Source: Candidatus Pseudoscillospira falkowii
GTDB taxonomy: Bacteria; Bacillota; Clostridia; Oscillospirales; Oscillospiraceae
Length of the DNA: 35,488 nucleotides
Reading direction: 5' to 3'
Assembly: GCA_904374485.1 (NCBI GenBank)
Contig: CAJFFX010000034.1
Coordinates: 1-35,488, forward strand
Position 1 is the stretch's first letter; each line of letters begins with the position of its first letter. Under the pieces are notes generated by a model. It was not told the origin of the DNA, searched no databases, and saw only the letters and a program-made list of their open reading frames with translations. A program made the position numbers and the translations under genes. Of this stretch, positions 6,700 to 13,995 are shown in pieces.

Positions 6700-6892
6700 A
6701 TTCCTCCACCTTGACAATGTCCATCGCTGCGTCCAGCAGAAGGTTGATCAGCTCGTTGCGCGAGCGGTTCGTCCGCGCCGACAGATCGTCCAGCCGGGCG
6801 ATCATTTCTTCCCGCATGCGGACAGACACGACCTTATAGCCGTCGTCGCCCCGGCGGGCGGCTTTTTTTGTGATCTTGATTTCTTTTTCCAT
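6698..6892 (-). CDS. Ribbon-helix-helix (CopG/Arc-like) regulator
   Basis: 64 residues, with GAGGTGG upstream of the start. Residues about 18-62 have the ribbon-helix-helix pattern: the strand YKVVSVRMREEMIARLDDLS, then a helix and NRSRNELINLLLDAAMDIV. The N-terminus (EKEIKITKKAARRG) is basic. Such proteins bind DNA as dimers through the strand. It is divergently transcribed from the lipoprotein gene at 7004, and the control region between them contains a perfect 15-bp inverted repeat over the lipoprotein promoter plus two 12-bp direct repeats. Repression of the lipoprotein and of itself is the natural inference. No toxin gene is adjacent, so an antitoxin role is not supported. Confidence 0.85.
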   Translation of the reverse strand: MEKEIKITKKAARRGDDGYKVVSVRMREEMIARLDDLSARTNRSRNELINLLLDAAMDIVKVEE

Positions 6893-6908
6893 GCTGCCAC
6901 CTCGTTTG

Positions 6909-6939
6909 CAGTTCCAGTTTACCTTGACAGCTCCAGTTT
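6909..6939 (+). repeat. 12-bp direct repeats in the divergent control region
   Basis: CAGTTCCAGTTT (6909-6920) and CAGCTCCAGTTT (6928-6939), one mismatch, 19 bp apart; the second overlaps the end of the -35 element. Possible half-sites for a regulator. Confidence 0.55.
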
Positions 6940-6953
6940 GGATATACTATAAT
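6924..6953 (+). promoter_or_regulatory. Perfect-consensus promoter of the 7004 lipoprotein gene
   Basis: TTGACA (6924-6929), 18-bp spacer, TATAAT (6948-6953). Both hexamers are perfect, so the basal promoter should be strong unless repressed. Confidence 0.85.
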
Positions 6954-6985
6954 AATATAGTAAATATTAACTATATTATTATAGT
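6946..6985. promoter_or_regulatory. Large AT-rich palindrome, operator candidate
   Basis: Arms ACTATAATAATATAG (6946-6960) and CTATATTATTATAGT (6971-6985) are perfect 15-bp complements around a 10-bp AT spacer. The left arm contains the -10 box of the plus-strand promoter; the right arm carries a TATAAT on the minus strand, so the same palindrome could influence both divergent genes. Likely binding site of the adjacent ribbon-helix-helix protein. Confidence 0.75.
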
Positions 6986-7003
6986 TACAACAGGAGGGAG
7001 CAA

Positions 7004-7624
7004 ATGATGAAACGCATCACAGCATTGTCCGCAGCCCTGGCGCTGGCCCTGTCCCTGACGGCCTGCGGCGGTCCGGCGGCCCCGTCCAGCCAGTCTGAAG
7101 ATCCCGCGCCGGGCAGCCAGGGCGAAACGGTCCGCGCCTTCGGCGACACCGTCACCACGGAGGACGGTCTCTTCACTTTCACCCCCACCTTCGGCGGTTT
7201 CGCCCCGGAAGTGGGCAACTGGCCGGATGAAAATTACCTGACACCCGACGGCACTGCCGTGGACAGCAACCCCTTCAAGGCCGAGGAAGAAAAGACCATT
7301 ATGTGGTTCTCTGCCGACGTGGAATACATCGGCGACTCCACGGAAAACGAGACCTTCTCCTACGCCTTCACCGTGGTCTATGACGGCGATTACGAGTTCA
7401 CTTCGGACCCTTACAACTGCAGTTATACCGAGGATCCCGCCGGCGGCGAATGGGAGCAGGGCTCGGACAGCACCACCATGACCTTCGAGCCCCTGAGCTC
7501 CAAGACCATGCGCCTGGCCCGCTTCTGCATCGAGGTGCCCCAGCAGCTGGAAACGGACACCGAGGCCCCGCTGCAAGTCATCTTCACCCTCAACGGCACG
7601 GAATACGTCTATCAGATCCGCTGA
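7004..7624 (+). CDS. Lipoprotein under divergent ribbon-helix-helix control
   Basis: 206 residues, AGGAGG upstream; the start may be either of two adjacent ATGs (7004 or 7007). Signal peptide ends in LTAC with the lipidated cysteine at residue 21. A Pro/Ser-rich spacer (22-40) is followed by a beta-rich domain of about 160 residues containing IMWFSADVEYIGDST and a later KTMRLARFCIEVPQ stretch, the general pattern of DUF4352/DUF5067-like immunoglobulin-fold lipoproteins that carry ENxT-type features. No catalytic motif. The promoter is perfect-consensus and overlaid by a large palindrome, so the gene is probably tightly regulated. Function unknown. Confidence 0.8.
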   Translation: MMKRITALSAALALALSLTACGGPAAPSSQSEDPAPGSQGETVRAFGDTVTTEDGLFTFTPTFGGFAPEVGNWPDENYLTPDGTAVDSNPFKAEEEKTIMWFSADVEYIGDSTENETFSYAFTVVYDGDYEFTSDPYNCSYTEDPAGGEWEQGSDSTTMTFEPLSSKTMRLARFCIEVPQQLETDTEAPLQVIFTLNGTEYVYQIR

Positions 7625-7640
7625 AGGGCTGTACCAACCT

Positions 7641-7672
7641 AAAAAAGGACGGGAATACTCCCGTCCTTTTTT
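7641..7672 (+). terminator. Terminator of the 7004 lipoprotein gene
   Basis: AAAAAAGGACGGGA / ATAC / TCCCGTCCTTTTTT, perfect stem with T run. Confidence 0.92.
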
Positions 7673-7755
7673 GCCGGCCGGCAGCTGCAAGTCCGCGCAA
7701 TAGGCGTATATCAGCATTATGATCTGAAAAAATCCCTTCAAAATCCGCCGCACGG

Positions 7756-7784
7756 TTGCAAAGGGCCGCACGGCGTGGTATGTT
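7756..7784 (+). promoter_or_regulatory. Probable ferredoxin promoter
   Basis: TTGCAA (7756-7761), 17-bp spacer, TATGTT (7779-7784), 33 bp before the ferredoxin start codon. Confidence 0.5.
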
Positions 7785-7817
7785 AGATACAGCTTTCAGG
7801 AGAAGGAGGGATTTTGC

Positions 7818-7994
7818 ATGGCTGTTACCATCAAGGATCCGGGCGGCTGCATCGGCTGCGCCTGCTGTGTCGAAGCATGCCCCATGGGCGTTCTGGATGT
7901 GGAGGATACGGTGAAGATCTCCAGCGGCAGCGACTGCATCAGCTGCGGCTTGTGCGTCGAAGCATGCCCCGCAGACGTGCTGACAGTAGAGTAA
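7818..7994 (+). CDS. 2x[4Fe-4S] ferredoxin, 58 residues
   Basis: ATG at 7818 with AGGAGG 11 nt upstream. The product is a classic clostridial low-potential ferredoxin: two C-x2-C-x2-C-x3-CP motifs, CIGCACCVEACP (residues 11-22) and CISCGLCVEACP (residues 40-51), joined by a short linker; length is normal for the family. It carries electrons between oxidoreductases such as pyruvate:ferredoxin oxidoreductase and hydrogenase in the cytosol. It is a single-gene transcription unit with its own promoter and terminator. Assignment is firm; which enzymes use it cannot be told from here. Confidence 0.95.
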   Translation: MAVTIKDPGGCIGCACCVEACPMGVLDVEDTVKISSGSDCISCGLCVEACPADVLTVE

Positions 7995-8017
7995 CCCATT
8001 CCCCCAAGCCTTCCGCA

Positions 8018-8055
8018 AACGGGCCGGCAGCCAAAAGGCTGCCGGCCCGTTTTGT
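8018..8055 (+). terminator. Ferredoxin terminator
   Basis: AACGGGCCGGCAGCC / AAAA / GGCTGCCGGCCCGTTTT: perfect 15-bp stem followed by T residues. Confidence 0.92.
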
Positions 8056-8065
8056 CCGCCGCGCA

Positions 8066-8099
8066 CAAAAAAGCGGGAGAGACATTGCCTCTCCCGCTC
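8066..8099 (-). terminator. Rubrerythrin terminator
   Basis: Minus-strand hairpin GAGCGGGAGAG/CTCTCCCGCTT followed by six T residues (8071-8066), about 30 bp beyond the rubrerythrin stop. Confidence 0.85.
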
Positions 8100-8125
8100 A
8101 AAACATTCAGAATATGGACTTTCTC

Positions 8126-8668
8126 TTAGCCGAAATATCTCTTCAGCAGGCCCTCGAAGGCCTTGCCGTGTCTCGCTTCGTCGCGGGCCATCTCGTGGAC
8201 GGTGTCGTGGATGGCGTCCAGGTTCAGGGCCTTGGCGCGCTTGGCCAGGTCGAACTTGCCGGCGGTGGCGCCATTCTCGGCGTCAACGCGCATCTCCAGG
8301 TTCTTCTTGGTGGAGTCGGTGATCACCTCGCCCAGCAGCTCTGCGAACTTGGCGGCGTGCTCGGCCTCTTCCCAGGCAGCCTTCTCCCAGTACAGGCCGA
8401 TCTCGGGATAACCCTCACGATGGGCCACACGGGCCATCGCCAGATACATGCCGACCTCGGAGCACTCGCCCTCGAAGTTGGCACGCAGATCCGCCTTGAT
8501 ATCCTCAGGCACGTCCTTGGCTACGCCCACCACATGCTCGGCAGCCCAGGTACGGTCACCGGCCTGCTCCTTGAACTTTGCGCCGGGAACGCCGCACTGA
8601 GGGCACTTCTCCGGGGGATTCTCACCTTCGTAAACATAGCCGCAGACAGGGCAAACCCACTTTTTCAT
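8126..8668 (-). CDS. Reverse rubrerythrin (rubredoxin domain first)
   Basis: 180 residues. Start chosen at 8668: an earlier ATG at 8674 lies too close to AAGGAGG, while the second ATG has an 8-nt spacing. Residues 1-35 are a rubredoxin-like Fe(Cys)4 domain (C6, C9, C22, C25: [10 protein letters not shown]...CPQCG); residues about 55-180 are the ferritin-like di-iron domain with ExxH pairs E101/H104 and E164/H167. In ordinary rubrerythrin the order is reversed; this order defines the reverse rubrerythrins that act as NADH-dependent peroxide reductases in clostridia with separate electron donors. Adjacent to the peroxide regulator PerR on the same strand, supporting a role in peroxide/oxygen defence. 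Confidence 0.93.
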   Translation of the reverse strand: MKKWVCPVCGYVYEGENPPEKCPQCGVPGAKFKEQAGDRTWAAEHVVGVAKDVPEDIKADLRANFEGECSEVGMYLAMARVAHREGYPEIGLYWEKAAWEEAEHAAKFAELLGEVITDSTKKNLEMRVDAENGATAGKFDLAKRAKALNLDAIHDTVHEMARDEARHGKAFEGLLKRYFG

Positions 8669-8720
8669 AATCATTTCCTCCTTAAAAATTTTTTCACACT
8701 TCTGAAAGTAAAGACGTACT

Positions 8721-8735
8721 TAAATAATTATATCA
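8721..8735 (-). promoter_or_regulatory. Rubrerythrin -10 region with AT-rich PerR-like site
   Basis: Minus-strand TATAAT (8732-8727) lies in an AT-rich partial palindrome with core ATAATTAT. It loosely fits a PerR box; no good -35 hexamer is visible, so this is a weak call. Confidence 0.35.
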
Positions 8736-8772
8736 AAATCCCTCCGGTTTGGCCAGAGCGGATTTCAATATC

Positions 8773-9153
8773 TCAGGATGTTTCCCGGCAGGCGCTGCAC
8801 ACACCGCGGAACAGCAGTTCGCTGCGCCGGACGCGCACGCCGTAGCGCGTTTCCAGGTCGGACCGCAGGTCGTCCTGGGGCACGTCCACATCCAGCACGG
8901 CGCCGCACTGCTCGCAGATGAAGTGGGCATGGGGCTCCGTGCAGGCGTCCAGCCGGTCCGCGCCGCGGACCGTGGCCACGCAGACCACCTCGCCGCTTTC
9001 GCGGAAGAGCGCCAGGTTGCGGTACACCGTGCCCAGGCTCAGGTCCGGGTGCTCCGGCTTGAGCTGGGCATAGATCCATTCCGCCGAAGGGTGGACGCGG
9101 CTCTGCCGGATGCAGTTCAGGATCGCATCGCGTTTTCTGCTGTGTCTGCGCAC
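8773..9153 (-). CDS. perR: PerR-like Fur-family peroxide regulator
   Basis: 126 residues, slightly short for the family. An N-terminal winged helix contains HPSAEWIYAQ and LSLGTVYRNLALF, the Fur-family DNA-recognition region. The C-terminal dimer domain carries structural-zinc cysteines C80/C83 and C119/C122 and metal-site candidates H35, D69, H75 and H77, matching the regulatory Fe/Mn site of PerR. PerR represses oxidative-stress genes until peroxide oxidises its metal-bound histidines. Genes on its downstream side (rubrerythrin) fit that role. Its own promoter carries an inverted repeat over the start site, pointing to autoregulation. Fur or Zur cannot be excluded from sequence alone, but context favours PerR. 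Confidence 0.88.
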   Translation of the reverse strand: MRRHSRKRDAILNCIRQSRVHPSAEWIYAQLKPEHPDLSLGTVYRNLALFRESGEVVCVATVRGADRLDACTEPHAHFICEQCGAVLDVDVPQDDLRSDLETRYGVRVRRSELLFRGVCSACRETS

Positions 9154-9180
9154 GGTCCTCCTCCCTTCGTTCCTCTAATC

Positions 9181-9227
9181 AATAACGATTACTGTTATTA
9201 TTATATCGAATCACGTTCGTTTGTCAA
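9181..9227 (-). promoter_or_regulatory. perR promoter with Fur/PerR-type operator
   Basis: On the minus strand TTGACA (9227-9222), 16-bp spacer, TATAAT (9205-9200). Just downstream, at the expected start site, lies the inverted repeat AATAAC-N7-GTTATT (9181-9199), of the size and AT character of Fur-family boxes. Confidence 0.75.
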
Positions 9228-9287
9228 TCCCCTTTTTGAAAAAATTTTTGTTTGTCGGCCATTGGCGGCGCCGTTTTCCCGAAACGC

Positions 9288-9326
9288 AAAAAGCTGCCCG
9301 GAGCATCCGCTCCGGGCAGCCTTTTT
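9288..9326 (-). terminator. Terminator of the EF-G-like gene
   Basis: Perfect 12-bp stem (GCTGCCCGGAGC / ATCC / GCTCCGGGCAGC) with A and T runs on both sides; on the minus strand it ends in five T residues. Confidence 0.9.
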
Positions 9327-9333
9327 GATCGGT

Positions 9334-11409
9334 TTATTCCTCGTCGCCCTGCATCTGCTTTGCTTCGGCGATGGCTTTTTCCTGCACGGCGGGAGGCGCG
9401 TCCTCATAGCGCAGGAAGGCATAGGTGAACATGCCTCTGCCCTGGGTCATGGAGCGCAGGTCGATGGCATAGGTGCCCATTTCGCCCATGGGGACCTCCG
9501 CCACGATCTCCTGCTCGCCGGCCTCCACGGGGTTCATGCCCACCACGCGGCCGCGGCGCTTGTTCAGATCGCCCATCACGTCGCCGGTGTAGGAATCGGG
9601 GACGATGACGTGCAGCTCGCCGATGGGCTCCAGCAGCACGGGGTTGGCCTGGGCCAGGCCCGCCTTGTAGGCCAGGGACGCCGCCGTCTTGAAGGCCATT
9701 TCGGAGGAGTCCACAGGGTGATAGGAACCGTCCACCAGAGTGGCCTTCAGGTTGACCACGGGATAGCCGGCCAGGACGCCGTGCTGCACGCACTCGCGCA
9801 GACCCTTTTCCACGGCGGGGAAGAAGTTCTTGGGCACGCTGCCGCCGAACACGTTCTCTTCAAAGACCAGGTCCTCGCTGTCGCAGGGCTCGAACTCGAT
9901 CCAGACGTGGCCGTACTGGCCGTGGCCGCCGGACTGCTTCTTGTGCTTGCCCTCGACCTTGACCTTTTTGCGGATCTTCTCGCGGTAGGGCACGCGGGCA
10001 GGGCTCAGGGTGACGTCCACGCCGTAGCGGTCCTTCAGCTTGGCGCACAGGACGGACAGCTGGATGTCGCCGGTGCCGGTGAGGACCATCTGGCGGGTCT
10101 CGGCGTTGTTGACGCAGTGGAAGGTCATATCCTCTTCGGCCAGGCGCACCAGGCCGTTGGCCACCTTGTCCTCCTGGCCCTTGGTCTTGGGGGCGATGGC
10201 CATGGTGTAGTTGGCCACGGGGAAGGGGATGGCCGTCAGGTTCACGGGGTGCTTGGGATCGCAGAGGCTGTCGTTGGTGCGGGTGTCGGTCATCTTGGAA
10301 ACGGCGCCGATGTCGCCGCAGCAGACCTCCTGCACCTCGGTGGCCTTCTTGCCGCACATGGTGTACAGGTGGCCCAGCTTGGCGATGTTGCCGGTGCGGG
10401 CGTTGATGACGGACATATCCGGCGTCAGCTTGCCGGAGATCACCTTGAAATAGGAATACTTGCCGTACTGGTCAGAGGTGGTCTTGAACACGAAGGCGTA
10501 GGGCGCGCCGTCCTCGGAAATGTCGATCTCCACCTTGTTGCCCTGCATGTCGGTGCCCTTGCGGTTGGGGATCTCCACGGGGTTGGGGAACAGCTTGATG
10601 ATGCAGTCCAGCAGCGTCAGGGTGCCCAGGCCCGTGAAGGCGGAGCCGCAGACCACGGGGCACAGCGTCAGATCCCGGACGCCGTTGTGCAGGCCCTGGA
10701 TGACCTCTTCCTGGGTGAAGGGCTCGCCGGAGAAGTATTTGTCCATGAATTCCTCGCTGGTCTCGGCCACGGACTCACACAGCTGCTCATAGAGCTCCTC
10801 GACAACGTCCTTCTTGTCCTCGGGGATGGGCACTTCCTTGCGGCGCTTGCCCTCGAGCTGATAGGCACGGCGGTAAACGATGTCGAGCAGGGTCTCGATA
10901 TGTTTTTCCTCGTCCCACAGAGGCATCATTACCGGGCACACGCTGCGTCCGAACTTTTCGCGCAGGGTCTGCCATGCGCCGTTGAAGTCGCCGTTTTCCT
11001 CGTCGGTCTTGGAGATGTAGATGGCGCGGGGCATGTTGCGCTCCTGGAGGTATTTCCAGGCCTTTTCGGTGCCCACGGAGAGGCCGCCCTTGGCACTGCC
11101 GACGATGATGCCGGCGTCGGCCACGCGCAGACCTTCCATCACTTCGCCGGAGAAATCGAAGTAGCCCGGCGTATCCAGGACGTTGATCTTATATCCCTTA
11201 AACTGGACCGGCGCCACCGACAAAGAAATCGAGATCTGTCTTTTGATCTCCTCGGGGTCGCTGTCGCAGACTGTGTTGCCGTCGGTCACCTTGCCCAGGC
11301 GGTCGATGCTGCCGGTCAGATACAGCATGCTTTCCACCAGGGAGGTCTTTCCGGTGCCGCTGTGGCCCAGCAGGCAGACATTGCGGATATCTTTTGCAGT
11401 GTAGCTCAT
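9334..11409 (-). CDS. EF-G-like translational GTPase (paralogue subgroup)
   Basis: 691 residues with AAGGAGA upstream. The five-domain EF-G layout is present: GTP-binding domain with P-loop GHSGTGKT (15-22), domain II, and the C-terminal domains III-V (for example GGHGQYGHVWIEFEP and the NKRRGRVVGMN region near the C-terminus). It differs from canonical EF-G at two key sites: the switch II motif reads DTPGYFDF (79-86), so the catalytic histidine of DTPGHVDF is Tyr83, and the base-recognition NKxD motif reads SKTD (133-136). These changes fit the second EF-G subgroup (EF-G2/EF-G-like) found in many Firmicutes. Monocistronic with its own promoter and terminator. A housekeeping fusA is expected elsewhere; precise role is unknown. 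Confidence 0.9.
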   Translation of the reverse strand: MSYTAKDIRNVCLLGHSGTGKTSLVESMLYLTGSIDRLGKVTDGNTVCDSDPEEIKRQISISLSVAPVQFKGYKINVLDTPGYFDFSGEVMEGLRVADAGIIVGSAKGGLSVGTEKAWKYLQERNMPRAIYISKTDEENGDFNGAWQTLREKFGRSVCPVMMPLWDEEKHIETLLDIVYRRAYQLEGKRRKEVPIPEDKKDVVEELYEQLCESVAETSEEFMDKYFSGEPFTQEEVIQGLHNGVRDLTLCPVVCGSAFTGLGTLTLLDCIIKLFPNPVEIPNRKGTDMQGNKVEIDISEDGAPYAFVFKTTSDQYGKYSYFKVISGKLTPDMSVINARTGNIAKLGHLYTMCGKKATEVQEVCCGDIGAVSKMTDTRTNDSLCDPKHPVNLTAIPFPVANYTMAIAPKTKGQEDKVANGLVRLAEEDMTFHCVNNAETRQMVLTGTGDIQLSVLCAKLKDRYGVDVTLSPARVPYREKIRKKVKVEGKHKKQSGGHGQYGHVWIEFEPCDSEDLVFEENVFGGSVPKNFFPAVEKGLRECVQHGVLAGYPVVNLKATLVDGSYHPVDSSEMAFKTAASLAYKAGLAQANPVLLEPIGELHVIVPDSYTGDVMGDLNKRRGRVVGMNPVEAGEQEIVAEVPMGEMGTYAIDLRSMTQGRGMFTYAFLRYEDAPPAVQEKAIAEAKQMQGDEE

Positions 11410-11457
11410 TGTGCTCTCTCCTTATACTGTGAACTTTGGTCTGCACCAATTGTGTCA

Positions 11458-11486
11458 ATTATATAATATTTCGCCCGGACATACAA
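11458..11486 (-). promoter_or_regulatory. Promoter of the EF-G-like gene
   Basis: Minus strand: TTGTAT (11486-11481), 17-bp spacer, TATAAT (11463-11458). A short palindrome AATTG-TGT-CAATT (11448-11460) overlaps the -10 end and the start site. Confidence 0.6.
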
Positions 11487-11624
11487 GCAGAATCTGTCAA
11501 AAGCACCAAATTTTTTGCACCTCCGGTGCGCCCGCCTTCCGCGCTGCCGCAGGCAGGGCTTCGTCAATCTGCCCCGGCGCCGCGCCGGAAAATAGATTTT
11601 TGCAGTCCAAAAATAACGAAAAGC

Positions 11625-11665
11625 AGAAAAATCCGAAGGAAAGCTGGCGCTTCCCTCCGGATTTC
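11625..11665 (-). terminator. Terminator of the rlmB/P-type-ATPase-like operon
   Basis: Hairpin of AAATCCG.AGG.AAGC against GCTT.CCT.CGGATTT; on the minus strand it is followed by TTTTT. It lies about 20 bp past the stop at 11683. Confidence 0.75.
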
Positions 11666-11682
11666 TTTTCGTGATTTTGCTG

Positions 11683-13959
11683 TCAATACTGGCTCACCCA
11701 GCCGTTGATCATGGCCGCAGGCACCGACCAGAGCAGCTGGAAGATCAGCAGCGCCGCCGGATTGAGCACGTTGTAGCCGCTGACGAACGTCAGGTAAAAG
11801 GCCAGAAGCGTGCCGCAGATGCTGCCGATCAGCGCCCAGGCGCAGTTTTTGCGCACGGCGCCGTGCATCCGCTTGCCGCCGATGACCACTTCCGCATAGG
11901 GCATCAAGCCGTTGCGGAACAGCAGCGCGCCGGGGCGGCCGCTGCTTTCGTACTCCTCCTCCGACAGGGCCAGCCGGTCGGAAAGCTCCGGGTACAGGCA
12001 GCGCTTTTTCGTGTTGATCCTGAACTTGCGTTTGATCAGCGCCGGGGTGATATTGAAGTCCCGCACGGCGAACACCGGGCGGATGCCGTTGTGCAAAATC
12101 GCCTGCAGGGCCGCGTCCACATTGTCCGAGGCCATGTATTTCACGGCGAACACGGCCACCAACTCCTTGTCCACCGCCAGGAAGACGCCGGTCTTCAGCT
12201 TGATCTCCCGGGGCAGGCGCACGCCCATCTGGGCCATGAAATCCGCCCGGCCCACCAGGACGCTCTCACCGCGGATCGTGCCGGCGACGCCGCCCTCCTG
12301 GTAAAAGCTGAAGTCCTCCACCGGATAGGTGTGGCCGCCCTGGCTGCGGCACAGATCGTCGAACACCTGGCGCAGCCCGCAGCCGGAGGCCGTCATCAAA
12401 CTGCTGGCATAGGACACGGCCTGGATGGCGTCGTGGGCGTAGACCTTCATGCCGTTCATGAACACGGTGCCCGGCGGGAACAGGTCGCTGTCCGTCAGGA
12501 CCATGCTGCCTTTGCGGCTCATCATGGCCGCGCCGCTGTAGGACGCCACGGCGCAGCCGTCCCGCTGCAGCCGGCGCGCCAGCTTGCCCAGGGGGGTGCC
12601 GAAGGCCGCCGTGAAGGCAAAGGACGAGGCCGCCCCCAAGATGGCCGACCAGTACCAGAAGAAATTGTCGAGGTCGAAGCGGTTGACCGCCGTCAGCACG
12701 GCAAAGACCGTGCAGGCCGTCAGGATCACCGGCAGCAGCAGGTAATACCAGGCGCGCTGCTCGCTCTCCTGCTCCGTCATGCGGATGAAGCCCTCGGCGG
12801 AGCTGGACTGCTTGCGAAAGCCCCCTGCCACAGCCGTGACGATATAGGGCTCCTGATCGTAGGTCGCCATGTGGCAGGAATCCCGCAGACCGCGCAGGCG
12901 AAGCATTTCGCCCCGCATCGTGAGATACAGCGCCGCCGCGGCCACCGTACACAGGGGCAGCTGCGCGCCGCGGCCACCGTCCAGCCAGAAAGACGCGCCG
13001 TCCGCCGCCGCGGCCAGGGCGAACAGTGACACCAGCAGTTCCGGCTGACAGCGCCGGTGCAGCAGCTCCGTCACGGCCCGGGCAAACACTGGCAAGCACA
13101 AAAGGCACTGGATCAGCAGAAGCCCCAGATGTAACGCCATGCCGGCGTCGGGCTCCAGATAGCCCGCCGCCGCGCCGCTGTATTCCACGCCCGCCAGGGC
13201 GCAGGCCAGCAGCGCCAGCAGCAGCGCCGGGCGAGAACGCCGGCGCAGGCGCTTGTAGCGCCGGTGGTAATCCCCGGTGGCCTCGCCGCTGTCGCGCTCG
13301 GGCAGTTCTTCTTCCGCTTCCTCCTCTTCCCCGCGGGCGTCCTCCACATAGGAGGGCTCTTCCGGCTCCTCCTCCGGCGGGGTGTACAGGGGCTCGGTGT
13401 CTTCAAAGCGGCGGCGCTTGCGGGAAAACAGGCCCCGGCGCACCGCGGGCTGGGCCACCTGCCGCCGGGCCTCTTCTTCCTCCATCACGGCGTCCACCAC
13501 CTGGGCCATCACGTCCTCCAGGGGCACGCCGCCGCGCGGCTCCTGCCGCGGCACCGGCGGCTCGTAAAGGGCCTGGGGCTCCGGGTCCCAGGTCTCCGGC
13601 TCGGATAGGGATGCTTTGCGCGCCGGGGCGTCTTCCGCCGGGCGCGGATCTTCTTTCGTTTCTTCCTGCCGGGGCCGCGTTTCCGCCGGCGGCTCCGGGG
13701 CCGGCGGCGCTTCCTTCCGCACCGCGGCGCGGGGGCTCCGCTCCTTCCGGGGCCGGACCGGCTTGGGCACATACCCTTCGTTGACCCACACTCCGTCCTC
13801 CGCTGGCGCAGGCGGCGCTTCATGGCTCCCGTATTCGGCCAGGATCTCCTCCAGATCGAGTTCCTCCATGACCCGGGAAAGGTCCACGCCCTCCAGGAGC
13901 TTTTTCGTATCGAAGGCGTCGTCCTTCTCTATGAACTTGTCAAACTCCTTCTGATCCAT
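11683..13959 (-). CDS. Catalytically degenerate P-type ATPase-like membrane protein
   Basis: 758 residues. Residues 1-240 are a cytosolic acidic/Pro/Arg-rich region with low complexity; TMs lie at about 244-266, 277-297, 307-325, 332-347, 405-424, 431-453, 706-726 and 731-750. From residue 430 on it follows the plan of a P1-type ATPase: TM, FGTPLGKLARRL in place of the CPC/TPL region, then TDSDLFPPGT at 489-498 where the phosphorylation motif DKTGT belongs (D490 kept, the rest lost), a nucleotide-domain-like stretch GGVAGTIRGESVLVG (556-570), VRDFN (632-636) where TGDN is expected, no GDGxND, and the closing pattern N-(x)n-NPAALLIFQLLWSVPAAMING of the last two TMs. It follows rlmB by 36 bp in one operon. 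Inference: a non-pumping scaffold or sensor. Confidence 0.7.
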   Translation of the reverse strand: MDQKEFDKFIEKDDAFDTKKLLEGVDLSRVMEELDLEEILAEYGSHEAPPAPAEDGVWVNEGYVPKPVRPRKERSPRAAVRKEAPPAPEPPAETRPRQEETKEDPRPAEDAPARKASLSEPETWDPEPQALYEPPVPRQEPRGGVPLEDVMAQVVDAVMEEEEARRQVAQPAVRRGLFSRKRRRFEDTEPLYTPPEEEPEEPSYVEDARGEEEEAEEELPERDSGEATGDYHRRYKRLRRRSRPALLLALLACALAGVEYSGAAAGYLEPDAGMALHLGLLLIQCLLCLPVFARAVTELLHRRCQPELLVSLFALAAAADGASFWLDGGRGAQLPLCTVAAAALYLTMRGEMLRLRGLRDSCHMATYDQEPYIVTAVAGGFRKQSSSAEGFIRMTEQESEQRAWYYLLLPVILTACTVFAVLTAVNRFDLDNFFWYWSAILGAASSFAFTAAFGTPLGKLARRLQRDGCAVASYSGAAMMSRKGSMVLTDSDLFPPGTVFMNGMKVYAHDAIQAVSYASSLMTASGCGLRQVFDDLCRSQGGHTYPVEDFSFYQEGGVAGTIRGESVLVGRADFMAQMGVRLPREIKLKTGVFLAVDKELVAVFAVKYMASDNVDAALQAILHNGIRPVFAVRDFNITPALIKRKFRINTKKRCLYPELSDRLALSEEEYESSGRPGALLFRNGLMPYAEVVIGGKRMHGAVRKNCAWALIGSICGTLLAFYLTFVSGYNVLNPAALLIFQLLWSVPAAMINGWVSQY

Positions 13960-13995
13960 GGGCAGCGCGTTCCTCTGTTTTCTTTCGTTGGTTTC

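Noticed and set aside
5029-6717. 562-codon minus-strand frame opposite the lipoproteins
   Set aside because: Low-complexity Gly/Val/His-rich shadow; the plus strand has signal peptides and ribosome sites.
6698-6892. Antitoxin of a toxin-antitoxin pair
   Set aside because: The RHH protein has no adjacent toxin-sized gene; the divergent partner is a lipoprotein.
8749-11466. 905-codon open frame on the plus strand opposite the EF-G-like gene
   Set aside because: His/Gly/Ala/Val-rich composition without motifs, exactly opposite a clear EF-G-type gene; a shadow of GC-rich codon bias.
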